Shown piece by piece: positions 1 to 7,496 of a stretch of 17,572 nucleotides of DNA. The position numbers were made by a program, and so were the translations under genes. Below the pieces are notes generated by a model, which made no database searches, was not told the DNA's origin, and saw only the letters and a program-made list of their open reading frames with translations. The DNA is from Holosporales bacterium (GTDB lineage Bacteria; Pseudomonadota; Alphaproteobacteria; BNTO01), in NCBI GenBank assembly GCA_031265645.1, contig JAISCJ010000138.1, positions 1-17,572 on the forward strand, written 5' to 3'. How positions within the stretch are numbered: the stretch's first letter is position 1; the number at the start of each line of letters is the position of its first letter.

Positions 1-33
1 CTCGCGCGTGACCTGATCGTCGAGCAGAAGTAG
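1..33 (+). CDS. Possible 3' end of a gene entering from the left
   Basis: Reading from base 1, ten sense codons (ending Arg-Asp-Leu-Ile-Val-Glu-Gln-Lys) are followed by TAG at 31-33. The stretch is clearly GC-richer (about 63%) than the DNA after it, which either marks the end of a real coding region or is a chance open stretch. The product cannot be identified from ten residues. Confidence 0.25.
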   Translation, partial: LARDLIVEQK

Positions 34-166
34 TTGTGTTGGGAAGTTGGGACGCATCCAAGACATTCAGTTGCATCATTGTAATAAAAGATAAACATAA
101 AGCGCATTTCTTGTTCATATATAAACCTAAGAATAAGACTCTCAAGAGTATTATCTCTTAAAATAG

Positions 167-181
167 TTAATAGACGGTTAA
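167..181. promoter_or_regulatory. Match to the CtrA box (TTAA-N7-TTAA)
   Basis: TTAA at 167-170 and TTAA at 178-181 are separated by exactly seven bases, the consensus for CtrA binding in alphaproteobacteria. A further TTAA lies at 158-161. The site is about 75 bp upstream of the transporter start, and ctrA itself is encoded at 7497-8294. At this AT content one such match is expected by chance in a window this size, so the call is weak. Confidence 0.25.
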
Positions 182-255
182 TGTCTGCTGAAGCGTCTTG
201 ATCAATTTTTTCAAAAAAAATATAATTGGCACTTCAAGGAGCACTGACCAATCTT

Positions 256-1443
256 ATGGACGCAAAGAGAATCCCATTTCAAATCTGGATCGTCAGCGTA
301 TCATCTATGCTCATTACTGCGTCGGCAGCAATGTTTTTCGGCGTGTTTGGCTTGTTTTTAGAAAACATGGGCATCCCTACGAGCAAAATAGGGCTGATAG
401 AAGGGATGGTAGAAGGAGCTGGATATGTTCTAAAAGTTGTATCTGGCATAATTAGCGACTACTTAAACCAGCGCAAGCTAATTTTTGCGATAGGTGTGTT
501 TTTTACCGCAATTTCGAAAGTAATTGCTGCACTATTTTTTTCTTTTTCAGCTGTCGTGATCGGACGAATTGTCGACCGAATAGGAAATGGCTTACAAGCA
601 TCTCCTAGGGACGCGTTCGTGTGCGATCATGCTCCACGGCAAATAATTGGCCTATGTTTTGGCATTCGCCAATGCTTGGGAACACTAGGTTCAATATTGG
701 GCGTTTTGCTCGTATTTGCACTACTGGCCCGGAGTCATGACGATTTTCGCGGAGTTTTTGCCGTGGCAAGCCTTTTGGCTCTCGGCGCTTTCGTTCTAAT
801 TATTTCATGCCTTCGTGATGCGAAAAGGACAACGTCGCAATTATCTCCTACAAGAGGAGAGCCGCGCCAGGGTTTTTCATTAAAAAATGTGCTAAAGCTC
901 GATCGCCGCTATTGGTGGCTTATGGGAATCGTATCAATATTCATGTCTTGTAGAATAAGCGAAACGCTGATCATGTTGTACGGAAAAGCGTCGTTTAAGC
1001 TAAGCAACAGCGTCACTGAAGAGATTATGCTTGTTTACAATATTTTTTCCGCAATTGCGGCATACGGCACGGGGCGATTAACAGACAAAATTCGTGCATC
1101 TTATCTGATGATGGTCGGCACTCTTGTTACTATGGCATCTTTGATAGGAATGGCTGTTGCGACTAATTTCGTCGTATTTTTATGCGGTGTCGTTTTGTGG
1201 GGGCTGCAGATTGGGCTGATGCATAACGTTTTTTGTTCAGAAATTTCGAAAATCGTTCCATCTCACTACAGAGGAACAGGCTTCAGTTTTTACTACTTAA
1301 TCATCGCAGTAAGCTTGCTTTTAGCAAATACTATATGCGGGCACTTAATGAAAAGCGGATACGCATTCGCATATTGCATATGCGCCTGTGCCATTAGTTG
1401 CATTGCTGTTCCAGTGTTTGCGAAAAGACATCGTCAAATATGA
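256..1443 (+). CDS. MFS transporter, substrate unknown
   Basis: A 395-residue inner-membrane protein with about twelve hydrophobic segments, the usual size for the major facilitator superfamily. A motif-A-like loop between TM2 and TM3 reads SGIISDYLNQRK, and further on DRIGNGLQASPRDA matches the conserved D-R-x-G-(K/N)-G-x-x-x-x-P-R-D-A loop of one prokaryotic MFS branch. I chose ATG 256, which places a short polar tail before TM1; AAGGAG at 236-241 lies upstream at a rather long 14-base distance. A TTG at 226 would add ten residues but has no Shine-Dalgarno sequence. The gene stands alone, with no partner to suggest a substrate; drug, sugar-phosphate or metabolite transport are all possible. 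A weak AT-rich hairpin follows it. Confidence 0.8.
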   Translation: MDAKRIPFQIWIVSVSSMLITASAAMFFGVFGLFLENMGIPTSKIGLIEGMVEGAGYVLKVVSGIISDYLNQRKLIFAIGVFFTAISKVIAALFFSFSAVVIGRIVDRIGNGLQASPRDAFVCDHAPRQIIGLCFGIRQCLGTLGSILGVLLVFALLARSHDDFRGVFAVASLLALGAFVLIISCLRDAKRTTSQLSPTRGEPRQGFSLKNVLKLDRRYWWLMGIVSIFMSCRISETLIMLYGKASFKLSNSVTEEIMLVYNIFSAIAAYGTGRLTDKIRASYLMMVGTLVTMASLIGMAVATNFVVFLCGVVLWGLQIGLMHNVFCSEISKIVPSHYRGTGFSFYYLIIAVSLLLANTICGHLMKSGYAFAYCICACAISCIAVPVFAKRHRQI

Positions 1444-1500
1444 TAAAGGCTTGTTACTCAACAGTCTAATATAATTTACGTAAAATCGCTTAAATGAATC

Positions 1501-1523
1501 AATGATTTTGTCAAATCATTTTT
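1501..1523 (+). terminator. AT-rich hairpin after the MFS gene
   Basis: AATGATTT (1501-1508) and AAATCATT (1513-1520) form a perfect 8-bp stem with a TGTC loop, followed by TTT. The stem is weak because it is AT-rich, but the position about 60 bp after the stop suits a factor-independent terminator. The rest of the 177-bp spacer holds only the promoter of the next gene. Confidence 0.35.
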
Positions 1524-1581
1524 ACTCAAGAAAACGTTACTTAGTATTTTCGTTTTAATCCTTAATTAAGTCCTTTGGAAA

Positions 1582-1587
1582 TATAAT
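1582..1587 (+). promoter_or_regulatory. -10 element of the 22-residue-repeat protein gene
   Basis: A perfect TATAAT lies 33 bp before the ATG at 1621. No good -35 hexamer is visible at 16-18 bp. The predicted leader is about 27 nt and has no Shine-Dalgarno sequence. Confidence 0.4.
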
Positions 1588-1620
1588 AAGCATAGATCAT
1601 AAAAGATTTAGTGTATTATT

Positions 1621-4092
1621 ATGAACCGTACATATCCGTTATTTTTATCAATTTATGCACTGTTTCCATCAGTGGCATTAGGAACTGTAGAGGACGAGTG
1701 TCATACCATTCCGTTGCATATTAGGGAAACTAGAAATAACGAAGCATTCATAACACAGCTCGAAGAAGCGTGTGATGGTGTTTATTTGACCGACGTTCCC
1801 ATTCCAAACGAAGATGGAACCTACATCTTGGCAAAGTTTTTTGAAGAAAAAACCATTGGCTCAAAAACCTTATATGAAGATCGTCCATGTATGTTGTCTT
1901 CAGACAGGAGTCATTGCATATACTACCAAAAGACAGAAATTGCAGATCCAGATGGAGAAGAGGAACCTCAAATTGAGGTTACAAAATTGAGGTTTACGCT
2001 GAATAACGGAAAAATTGTGCGTGTTCAACGGATTGAAGAAGATGAAAGTTTCACCGAAATTGAAAAGTCACCATTTCTTAATATGATAGCTCCAATTCTA
2101 ATCCCCCCAAGCCTTTCACAAATAATGGGAACTCCAAGCAAAATAGAGTTTTTCGTAAGAAACGGCGAGTATAATGTAAGAGTAAAAACATTTATTCAAG
2201 ACTTGCACGAATCTACATCGGCTATCTTAGGAGAGGTTGGCCAAGTTAATACCCTAGTAAATCAAGTAATAACAAAGCAAGATCAGCTGTTGGATACTCT
2301 TAATGCGACCTTGACAGAACGGATTAACTCTCTCTTATCAGAGCTTAGTGCAGCAAGTTTGAAAAAAACGACAAGCGTACTTGAAGACAATAGAGCTAGC
2401 ATAATAAGTGCCATGGATCACCAACGAAAGCTAAGCGATGAGAATACAAAAGAGCATGTCCGTGTGTTGCAGCGCGGTTTTAGCGAAGTAGTTACCACGC
2501 GTGCAGATCAAATTGACAACGCGCTACGCGACTCCACCGAAGCGTTGCAGCAAGTAGTTACCACGAGTGCAGATAAGATTGACAGCACGCTACGCAACTC
2601 CACCAATGCTTTGCAGCAATCACTTAACACGCGTGCAGATAAGATTTACAGTACGCTGAACAGCACCACCGAGGCATTGCAGCAAGTAGTTACCACGCGT
2701 GCAGATAAGATTGACAGCACGCTGAACAGCACCACCGAGGCGTTGCAGCAATTACTTAACACGCGTGCGGATAAGATTGACAGCACGCTGAACAGCACCT
2801 CCGAGGCGTTGCAGCAATCACTTAAGACGCATGCGGATAAGATTGACAGCACGCTGAACAGCACCTCCGAGGCATTGCAGCAATTACTTAACACGCGTGC
2901 GGATAAGATTGACAGCACGCTGAACAGCACCTCCGAAACGTTGCAGCAATTAGTTACCACGAGTGCAGATAAGATTGACAGCACGCTACGCAGCACCACC
3001 GAAGTGTTGCAGCAAGATTTTAGAAAAATAGTTACCACACGTGCAGATATAATTGACCGCACGCTAGACGATTCCACAGCAAGGATTTATAATGCCATTC
3101 AGTCCGTCATCGGAGTAAAGCTGAGACATGATGGTAAACCAGAATACGGAAGCGCGCTAGAACAAATTACAAGTGCAATAGTTCGAGGCTATCAGCACAT
3201 TGGAATGAGTGAAGATATGCTACAAGCGTTCAATGGTGTTGCACACGTGTTGAAAATACACGGTGGTTTGCCAATTTTATATAGAGATAGCATTGAATCT
3301 ATGTTAATAGGGCACACGATACACGGAAAAACACCAGTAGTAACACCTTTAACAACATACCTGTCAGAAATAGAATCTTTTATGAAAAATAATGATTATT
3401 TTTGTGGCTATTTAAGACCTTGGAAAAGAGATGTTTCTGCAAAAATTTTGAACATTATCGATTTTTTTCAAAAATCTAGCGATACGACATTAACGCGTGT
3501 GCTGCCGGAATTTATACGACTATTTGGAACAAAATTTCCTAGCTATGAAGCTCCGTCGCTGAACATCGCCAGGTATTGTGAAAATGTACACTTTTCAGAG
3601 GCGGATTTTGGGCTTTATGGATGGGTAAAAGATATACACGCTATTTTGAGGAATTTTTCTTCATATTCTGGATCTGAGCTCAAAAGAGATGCAACGAACG
3701 CTCGCTTGGCATATGAGCGATTACTACGAGGTGTCGTAATCCATAATACGGAAGAAATGCAAGCAATACCACGTACACATTTCTACGGTTTACAGACTTA
3801 TACAGAAATACTAGATGAGTGTTCGCGAATAATTGACAGCGCGTCTAAACAGTCATTTGAAGGACGTTTCGAGATTCGCATGGGAGAATTATTGCATCGA
3901 CTAAGCTCTTTCGCTCGTACGGCAGAAGTCGCTTTGCAGAAAACAACGGAGATGTATGAAAACCTCGTTAGTTGCACACATAGAATTCATGGTGGAGACC
4001 GTGAGACTCGAGAACTAATCGCCCAACTCGTACGAGAGGAATCGCGCCATCAACCAAGCGGCTCATCGCATCATAGAAGACCACATGTCTAG
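1621..4092 (+). CDS. Exported protein with 22-residue tandem repeats
   Basis: An 823-residue protein of no family I recognise. Residues 1-21 form a Sec signal peptide (short basic start, hydrophobic core, likely cleavage after VALG). Residues 22-290 are mixed, with coiled-coil-like stretches near the end. Residues 295-494 hold nine tandem units of 22 residues with consensus ADKIDSTLNSTTEALQQ plus five variable residues; the eighth unit is four residues longer. The I/L spacing and lack of proline suggest a long amphipathic or coiled-coil rod. Residues 495-823 form a non-repetitive C-terminal region ending in a His/Arg-rich tail. There is no Shine-Dalgarno sequence, but the signal peptide fixes the start. 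The stop TAG (4090-4092) overlaps the stop of the convergent lolC gene. A role as secreted or surface rod protein, possibly host-directed, is inference. Confidence 0.8.
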   Translation: MNRTYPLFLSIYALFPSVALGTVEDECHTIPLHIRETRNNEAFITQLEEACDGVYLTDVPIPNEDGTYILAKFFEEKTIGSKTLYEDRPCMLSSDRSHCIYYQKTEIADPDGEEEPQIEVTKLRFTLNNGKIVRVQRIEEDESFTEIEKSPFLNMIAPILIPPSLSQIMGTPSKIEFFVRNGEYNVRVKTFIQDLHESTSAILGEVGQVNTLVNQVITKQDQLLDTLNATLTERINSLLSELSAASLKKTTSVLEDNRASIISAMDHQRKLSDENTKEHVRVLQRGFSEVVTTRADQIDNALRDSTEALQQVVTTSADKIDSTLRNSTNALQQSLNTRADKIYSTLNSTTEALQQVVTTRADKIDSTLNSTTEALQQLLNTRADKIDSTLNSTSEALQQSLKTHADKIDSTLNSTSEALQQLLNTRADKIDSTLNSTSETLQQLVTTSADKIDSTLRSTTEVLQQDFRKIVTTRADIIDRTLDDSTARIYNAIQSVIGVKLRHDGKPEYGSALEQITSAIVRGYQHIGMSEDMLQAFNGVAHVLKIHGGLPILYRDSIESMLIGHTIHGKTPVVTPLTTYLSEIESFMKNNDYFCGYLRPWKRDVSAKILNIIDFFQKSSDTTLTRVLPEFIRLFGTKFPSYEAPSLNIARYCENVHFSEADFGLYGWVKDIHAILRNFSSYSGSELKRDATNARLAYERLLRGVVIHNTEEMQAIPRTHFYGLQTYTEILDECSRIIDSASKQSFEGRFEIRMGELLHRLSSFARTAEVALQKTTEMYENLVSCTHRIHGGDRETRELIAQLVREESRHQPSGSSHHRRPHV
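2503..3102 (+). repeat. 66-bp tandem repeat inside the exported rod protein gene
   Basis: Nine units with a 66-bp period start at 2503, 2569, 2635, 2701, 2767, 2833, 2899, 2965 and 3043. The middle units (2635-2964) are nearly identical at DNA level while the outer ones have drifted, the pattern expected of expansion and contraction from the centre. The eighth unit carries a 12-bp insertion. The period is a multiple of three, so copy-number change keeps the frame. Confidence 0.92.
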
Positions 4093-5483
4093 CTTTCACG
4101 GATTGCTACTGCGGGGTCTAATTTCCCTGCTCTGTATGATGGGTATATCGTAGCAAGAATGGACAGGGCTATCGCCAAAAAAGCGATAAGCCCAACTTCC
4201 GACATGCTTAGCTTATATGGGAGGGAGGATAGAAAATATACTTCCGCAGAAAAAAGGTTGGCACCCGTTAGTCGCTGGATCAAGCTGGCAATGCCGTTTA
4301 GGTGTAGCGTGACAATGATCCCAATTGCGACGCCCAGCGCCGTGCCCAGCACGCCAATAGAGGATCCTGTAATGATGAAAATTTGCTGAATCGAACGCCG
4401 ACTTGCGCCAATTGTTTTCATAATTGCAATGTCGTGAGTTTTATCTTTTACGAGCATTACCAATCCAGAAATTATGTTAAATGACGCAATCAAAATAATT
4501 AGCGTTAGGATCAAGAACATAACATTCCGTTCGACTTGCACAGCCTGAAAGAAGTGTGAATCGCCGTGTTTCCAACCTAGAACCATGAGATTTTGGGGAG
4601 TAACAGCTCTCACTTTTTGCACAATCTTGTCATTGGACTCCACATTGTCTGTAAATATTTCAAATTGTGTTAACGTCCCGTCCATATGAAAAAAATCTTG
4701 CGCGGTTTTCAGCGGCATTATGATTACGTTTTTATCGTATTCGATCATGCCTACTTCAAAAAAACCGATTACAGTAAAGTCGCGCTGGCTTGGGACTGTT
4801 CCAAAAGGAGTTTGCTCGCCTTGCGGATCCATGAGGCTAATCATGTCGCCCAGATTTATGCTCATCAGCTCTGCCATGCGCTTGCCAATTAGGACTGCAT
4901 CTCCAGAAAAATCTTTTTGAATAAATGCCGCCGCAGAATTTTTTCGAACCGTTGGCGCACGTTCATTCTGCGTATAAAGCGGCGTCGAAGCTCCGAGCGA
5001 TTTTTCTACATTACACGAACCCGTTTTATCAGACGGCCCTGCGGCTTCATTTTTAACATTTTCAATGCGTTTATTTTCTTCTGGAAATGCATACACTGCG
5101 CGCAGAAGCATATCCCTGTCGAGCAAATCCTCAGGACTTATCCCCAAGACTAGAGCTCCACGCATTTTTTCATCGATTACAATGATGGACTGCTTTTCCA
5201 CCATCGGCGACACTTGCGTCACACCTTCGCACTTTCGAATTCTCGCACGTAGTTCATCATCTTCATGAACTTCGTGCCCTGCATATACAAGGATATGCCC
5301 CTTCATGCCAATAATGCGCGTCAGTAACTCTTCGCGGAATCCTCCCATGACGGACATAACGATGATTAGAGTTGCTACACCAAGGCATATCCCCAAGAAT
5401 GAAAAGCCCGTTATAACTGAGAGAAATCCATCATTTTTTTTTGCTCGCAAATATTTGATGGCGAGTTGATATTCCCATGTCAT
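4089..5483 (-). CDS. lolC: Lipoprotein-releasing ABC transporter permease (LolC/LolE type)
   Basis: The 464-residue inner-membrane subunit of the Lol system, which extracts outer-membrane lipoproteins and hands them to LolA, working with the ATPase LolD. The N-terminus (MTWEYQLAIKYLRAKK, then TM1 at about 21-46) is typical of LolC/E. The large periplasmic domain follows, then TM2-TM4 at about 318-345, 366-393 and 428-450. KDKTHDIAIMKTIGAS (346-361) is the cytoplasmic coupling motif of this permease family. The protein is about 50 residues longer than the usual 410-415: residues about 132-190 are a polar insert in the periplasmic domain. The start ATG 5483 has GGAG seven bases upstream and follows the stop of the Fis-type gene by one base, so the two are translationally close. 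No lolD lies alongside. Confidence 0.92.
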   Translation of the reverse strand: MTWEYQLAIKYLRAKKNDGFLSVITGFSFLGICLGVATLIIVMSVMGGFREELLTRIIGMKGHILVYAGHEVHEDDELRARIRKCEGVTQVSPMVEKQSIIVIDEKMRGALVLGISPEDLLDRDMLLRAVYAFPEENKRIENVKNEAAGPSDKTGSCNVEKSLGASTPLYTQNERAPTVRKNSAAAFIQKDFSGDAVLIGKRMAELMSINLGDMISLMDPQGEQTPFGTVPSQRDFTVIGFFEVGMIEYDKNVIIMPLKTAQDFFHMDGTLTQFEIFTDNVESNDKIVQKVRAVTPQNLMVLGWKHGDSHFFQAVQVERNVMFLILTLIILIASFNIISGLVMLVKDKTHDIAIMKTIGASRRSIQQIFIITGSSIGVLGTALGVAIGIIVTLHLNGIASLIQRLTGANLFSAEVYFLSSLPYKLSMSEVGLIAFLAIALSILATIYPSYRAGKLDPAVAIRES

Positions 5484-5484
5484 G

Positions 5485-5781
5485 TTACGTCTCCAATTTG
5501 CTTTGTAAGCTTTTCAATTTATCTAAGCTTGTTCTGTTTTGCATTAACCCCGTCATCTTTTTCCTTAGGGTATTCCTACTAAGGCCAAGAAGATGTGCGG
5601 CTTTTCGTTGATTTCCATTTACAACCTGCAGCGTAAGAAACAACAACGGACGCTCTACTTCGGATATAACCCTATCATACAGTCCTGGAGACGGGAGACT
5701 TCCTTCATGAAGGTCAAAATAATTCTTTAAAGCATCGTACACAAGTTGTTCTAGATTATTTTCTTGCTTTTTTCCTGGCAT
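5485..5781 (-). CDS. Fis-type helix-turn-helix DNA-binding protein
   Basis: A 98-residue basic protein. Residues 40-76 match the Fis / NtrC C-terminal DNA-binding fold: VERPLLFLTLQVVNGNQRKAA leads into the helix-turn-helix GNQRKAAHLLGLSRNTLRKK (56-75), with the G-N-Q-x-x-A-A-x-x-L-G-x-x-R-x-T-L-R-K signature intact. There is no AAA+ or receiver domain, and at 98 residues it is the size of stand-alone Fis (Escherichia coli Fis is 98). It probably acts as a nucleoid-associated or local regulator. It is the first gene of a two-gene operon with lolC, only one base apart, an unusual partner for LolC. The start ATG 5781 has only a weak purine stretch upstream. The 73-bp element at 5991-6063 lies about 210 bp upstream in the same transcription direction. 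Confidence 0.82.
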   Translation of the reverse strand: MPGKKQENNLEQLVYDALKNYFDLHEGSLPSPGLYDRVISEVERPLLFLTLQVVNGNQRKAAHLLGLSRNTLRKKMTGLMQNRTSLDKLKSLQSKLET

Positions 5782-5894
5782 TGCTTTCGGATTTTTACGG
5801 GCGCGCTCGCAATTCTAGCACATGCTACCCGACCGGATCCATTTTAGCTATAAGGAATCCTAAATGAATGATATAATAATGGATTCGTATAGCA

Positions 5895-5920
5895 CAAAAA
5901 TATTAAAAAAGAGTTAATAT
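5895..5920 (-). terminator. AT-rich hairpin with T-tract on the minus strand
   Basis: On the minus strand ATATTAA (5920-5914) can pair with TTAATAT (5906-5900), and a run of five T (5899-5895) follows. This resembles a weak intrinsic terminator. It lies between copy A of the 73-bp element and the fis-type gene, so a transcript starting at the element could end here at about 170 nt. Confidence 0.35.
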
Positions 5921-5990
5921 CCCCAAAAATCTCCTCTTGTTTTTTTTCCTCTCTTGTGTGGCCGTGCAAGACTTCACGCTCGACTATAGG

Positions 5991-6063
5991 GCTCCCAGAT
6001 GAAACACAGGGTTATTTTATGGACAAAACCCTGCAATGCAAAGAGTTTATCCTGCGTGTTTCA
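5991..6063 (-). repeat. 73-bp structured repeat, copy A
   Basis: It aligns without gaps to 16137-16209, 61 of 73 positions identical by hand count. Read on the minus strand (direction of the fis-type gene) it begins TGAAACAC and ends GTGTTTCA plus about ten bases, giving an 8-bp outer helix. An inner hairpin pairs CAGGGTT with AACCCTG around a 13-nt loop. A TATACG at 6073-6078 lies about nine bases upstream of the first helix. It could be a small RNA, an mRNA leader element or a short mobile palindromic repeat. Confidence 0.8.
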
Positions 6064-6117
6064 GATATGACACGTATAAACATCTTTTCCTAACGAGTCT
6101 ACTCTCGTATACGATCA

Positions 6118-6133
6118 AAGTTTGCGCAAACTT
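6118..6133. repeat. Perfect 16-bp palindrome at the end of the unknown exported gene
   Basis: AAGTTTGCGCAAACTT reads the same on both strands and overlaps the TAA stop (6132-6134) of the minus-strand gene. It can form a 6-bp stem with a GCGC loop. An inverted repeat ACGAG/CTCGT (6093-6108) and CGTATACG (6106-6113) lie beside it. It may be a terminator without a T-tract, or a protein-binding site. Confidence 0.5.
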
Positions 6134-7151
6134 ATTTATGAGTAATTTTCCATTCGTAGGTTTCTAATTGGCCTTCGAGAATGGACGTTCGCATGCTTTT
6201 TATTACAGGGGCGTCCTTATCTTGATTGTGACCTTGATCGTTAAACATATCAGTTTGGAATTTTATCGATGCTTCCGTGCTCTCATTCTCGACGGGAAGG
6301 GTTGATGCATTCAATGCATAGGTCACGGATTCTCTAAATAGAGAAAAGTGCATGTATATGTTATTGAGGATCTTGTTCGCGATAATAGCTGAATTAAAAC
6401 AACTACAAAACCAAGTATTTTGATCATGAAGGGACATTATTTGTTCTAGATTTAATATTGCTTTATCTAGTTTCTTTTGGAGCGTTGGCTGCTTTGCCGT
6501 TTTTACGCGCAGCGCATCAAGCAATAGGTTATAATCCGCAGATATTTGCTCATAATCTGCAGACATTGGCCAATCTCGAATGCTTTGTTGGGGATGCAAT
6601 AAATGAGGTAGGGCTTTATTCAGCTCATTGCTTGCATATTGCAACATTGCTTCGAGCGTTTGGGCAACAATTGTTTGGTCGCGGGGAGCAAATTTGGAGG
6701 AAGTATTTGTTATTGTCATGATTTCGGAACATATTGACTTATGTTTGTCCGAAGATTTCTTAATATTTGCTAACTCTTGCGTTTCGTGAATTAAATTGGA
6801 GTTTAAAGATTTATGCCAGTACTTTAGTGTGACATCCAGCCGTTTCAAAAGTTCGTTTACATCACATTTCCCAAGATCTTTCTCCCACTTATCTCTCTGT
6901 AGGCCAAGCACCCATTCGGTACCTTTGAATTGTGGTTGAAACGCTTCCAGGCCAGATTTAAATGGCTCAAGTCTGCGCATTCCTTCAGCTTTTATATTTT
7001 CCATAGCATCTTTACACGCGCGCCAATCCTCTTTACTTTGTTCAAAAATCGCCAATATGAGCTCTCGTTTCAATATTATTGAACCCACCATACTCTGCGA
7101 AGCAAAACTCTGAAGTGTAAATGTCGTAATCCCTAATAGAATGTACTTCAT
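6132..7151 (-). CDS. Exported helical protein of unknown function
   Basis: A 339-residue protein not recognised as any family. Residues 1-18 (MKYILLGITTFTLQSFAS) form a clear signal peptide with likely cleavage after the Ala-Ser, so the product is exported. The rest is rich in Lys, Leu, Glu and Gln and reads as mostly helical, with no membrane segment. A few Cys residues, including a WFCSCF cluster about two thirds along, are the only distinctive feature. The start is ATG 7151, with AAGG nine bases upstream; the GTG just before it at 7154 is less likely. An extended -10 promoter lies 35 bp upstream. It is a single-gene unit between the repeat-bearing spacer and divergent ctrA. Amino-acid make-up resembles that of the other exported unknowns here, but I see no shared motif. 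Confidence 0.7.
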   Translation of the reverse strand: MKYILLGITTFTLQSFASQSMVGSIILKRELILAIFEQSKEDWRACKDAMENIKAEGMRRLEPFKSGLEAFQPQFKGTEWVLGLQRDKWEKDLGKCDVNELLKRLDVTLKYWHKSLNSNLIHETQELANIKKSSDKHKSICSEIMTITNTSSKFAPRDQTIVAQTLEAMLQYASNELNKALPHLLHPQQSIRDWPMSADYEQISADYNLLLDALRVKTAKQPTLQKKLDKAILNLEQIMSLHDQNTWFCSCFNSAIIANKILNNIYMHFSLFRESVTYALNASTLPVENESTEASIKFQTDMFNDQGHNQDKDAPVIKSMRTSILEGQLETYEWKITHK

Positions 7152-7496
7152 CACGATTTACCTTATGGCATCTATATACCGTACAATTATAGCATACCAT
7201 TCTTCTATTAGCCGAATACTCCCTTTCTTATATACAGCGGACATGGTGACCAAACATCAAACACCAGACGAAGGTCAACTAGCGGGAAAAATGTTTCACC
7301 TTTTCATGATACGCACAATAAATCATCGTCTCTGTATTCCAATCTTTCCGTATTGAGCGGTCATATCGTTGCTCGAATTTTACATTTAGGAATCTAATGA
7401 TCTAGGTCTATTTATTAAAAAGATCAGAATACTCTATTATCATTCAATGTTTTTTTTGTTAGCATTTATACATAGGGGGATGGATGAGGCTGCTAG
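7152..7496. other. 345-bp divergent spacer upstream of ctrA
   Basis: This holds the minus-strand promoter of the exported gene near 7186 and the AT-rich upstream region of ctrA, including TATTAT at 7435-7440 as a possible ctrA -10. No perfect TTAA-N7-TTAA box was seen, so autoregulation by CtrA is not supported. Open frames are present but show no sign of being genes. Confidence 0.6.
7186..7191 (-). promoter_or_regulatory. Extended -10 promoter of the 6132-7151 gene
   Basis: On the minus strand TGCTATAATTG gives a perfect TATAAT with the TGn extension, 35 bp before ATG 7151. The -35 region is poor, as is common for extended -10 promoters. Confidence 0.55.

Larger units (their letters stand above)
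5782..6131. other. 350-bp spacer with palindromes and one structured repeat
   Basis: No convincing coding region is present. From right to left it holds a palindrome cluster at 6093-6133, the 73-bp repeat (copy A) at 5991-6063, and an AT-rich hairpin at 5900-5920. The region next to the fis-type start (5782-5880) contains several AT-rich -10-like stretches on the minus strand but none that stands out. Confidence 0.7.

Noticed and set aside
2646..3077. A 143-codon open frame on the minus strand inside the rod protein gene
   Set aside because: It is a by-product of the 66-bp repeat having no stop in that frame; the translation only mirrors the repeat.
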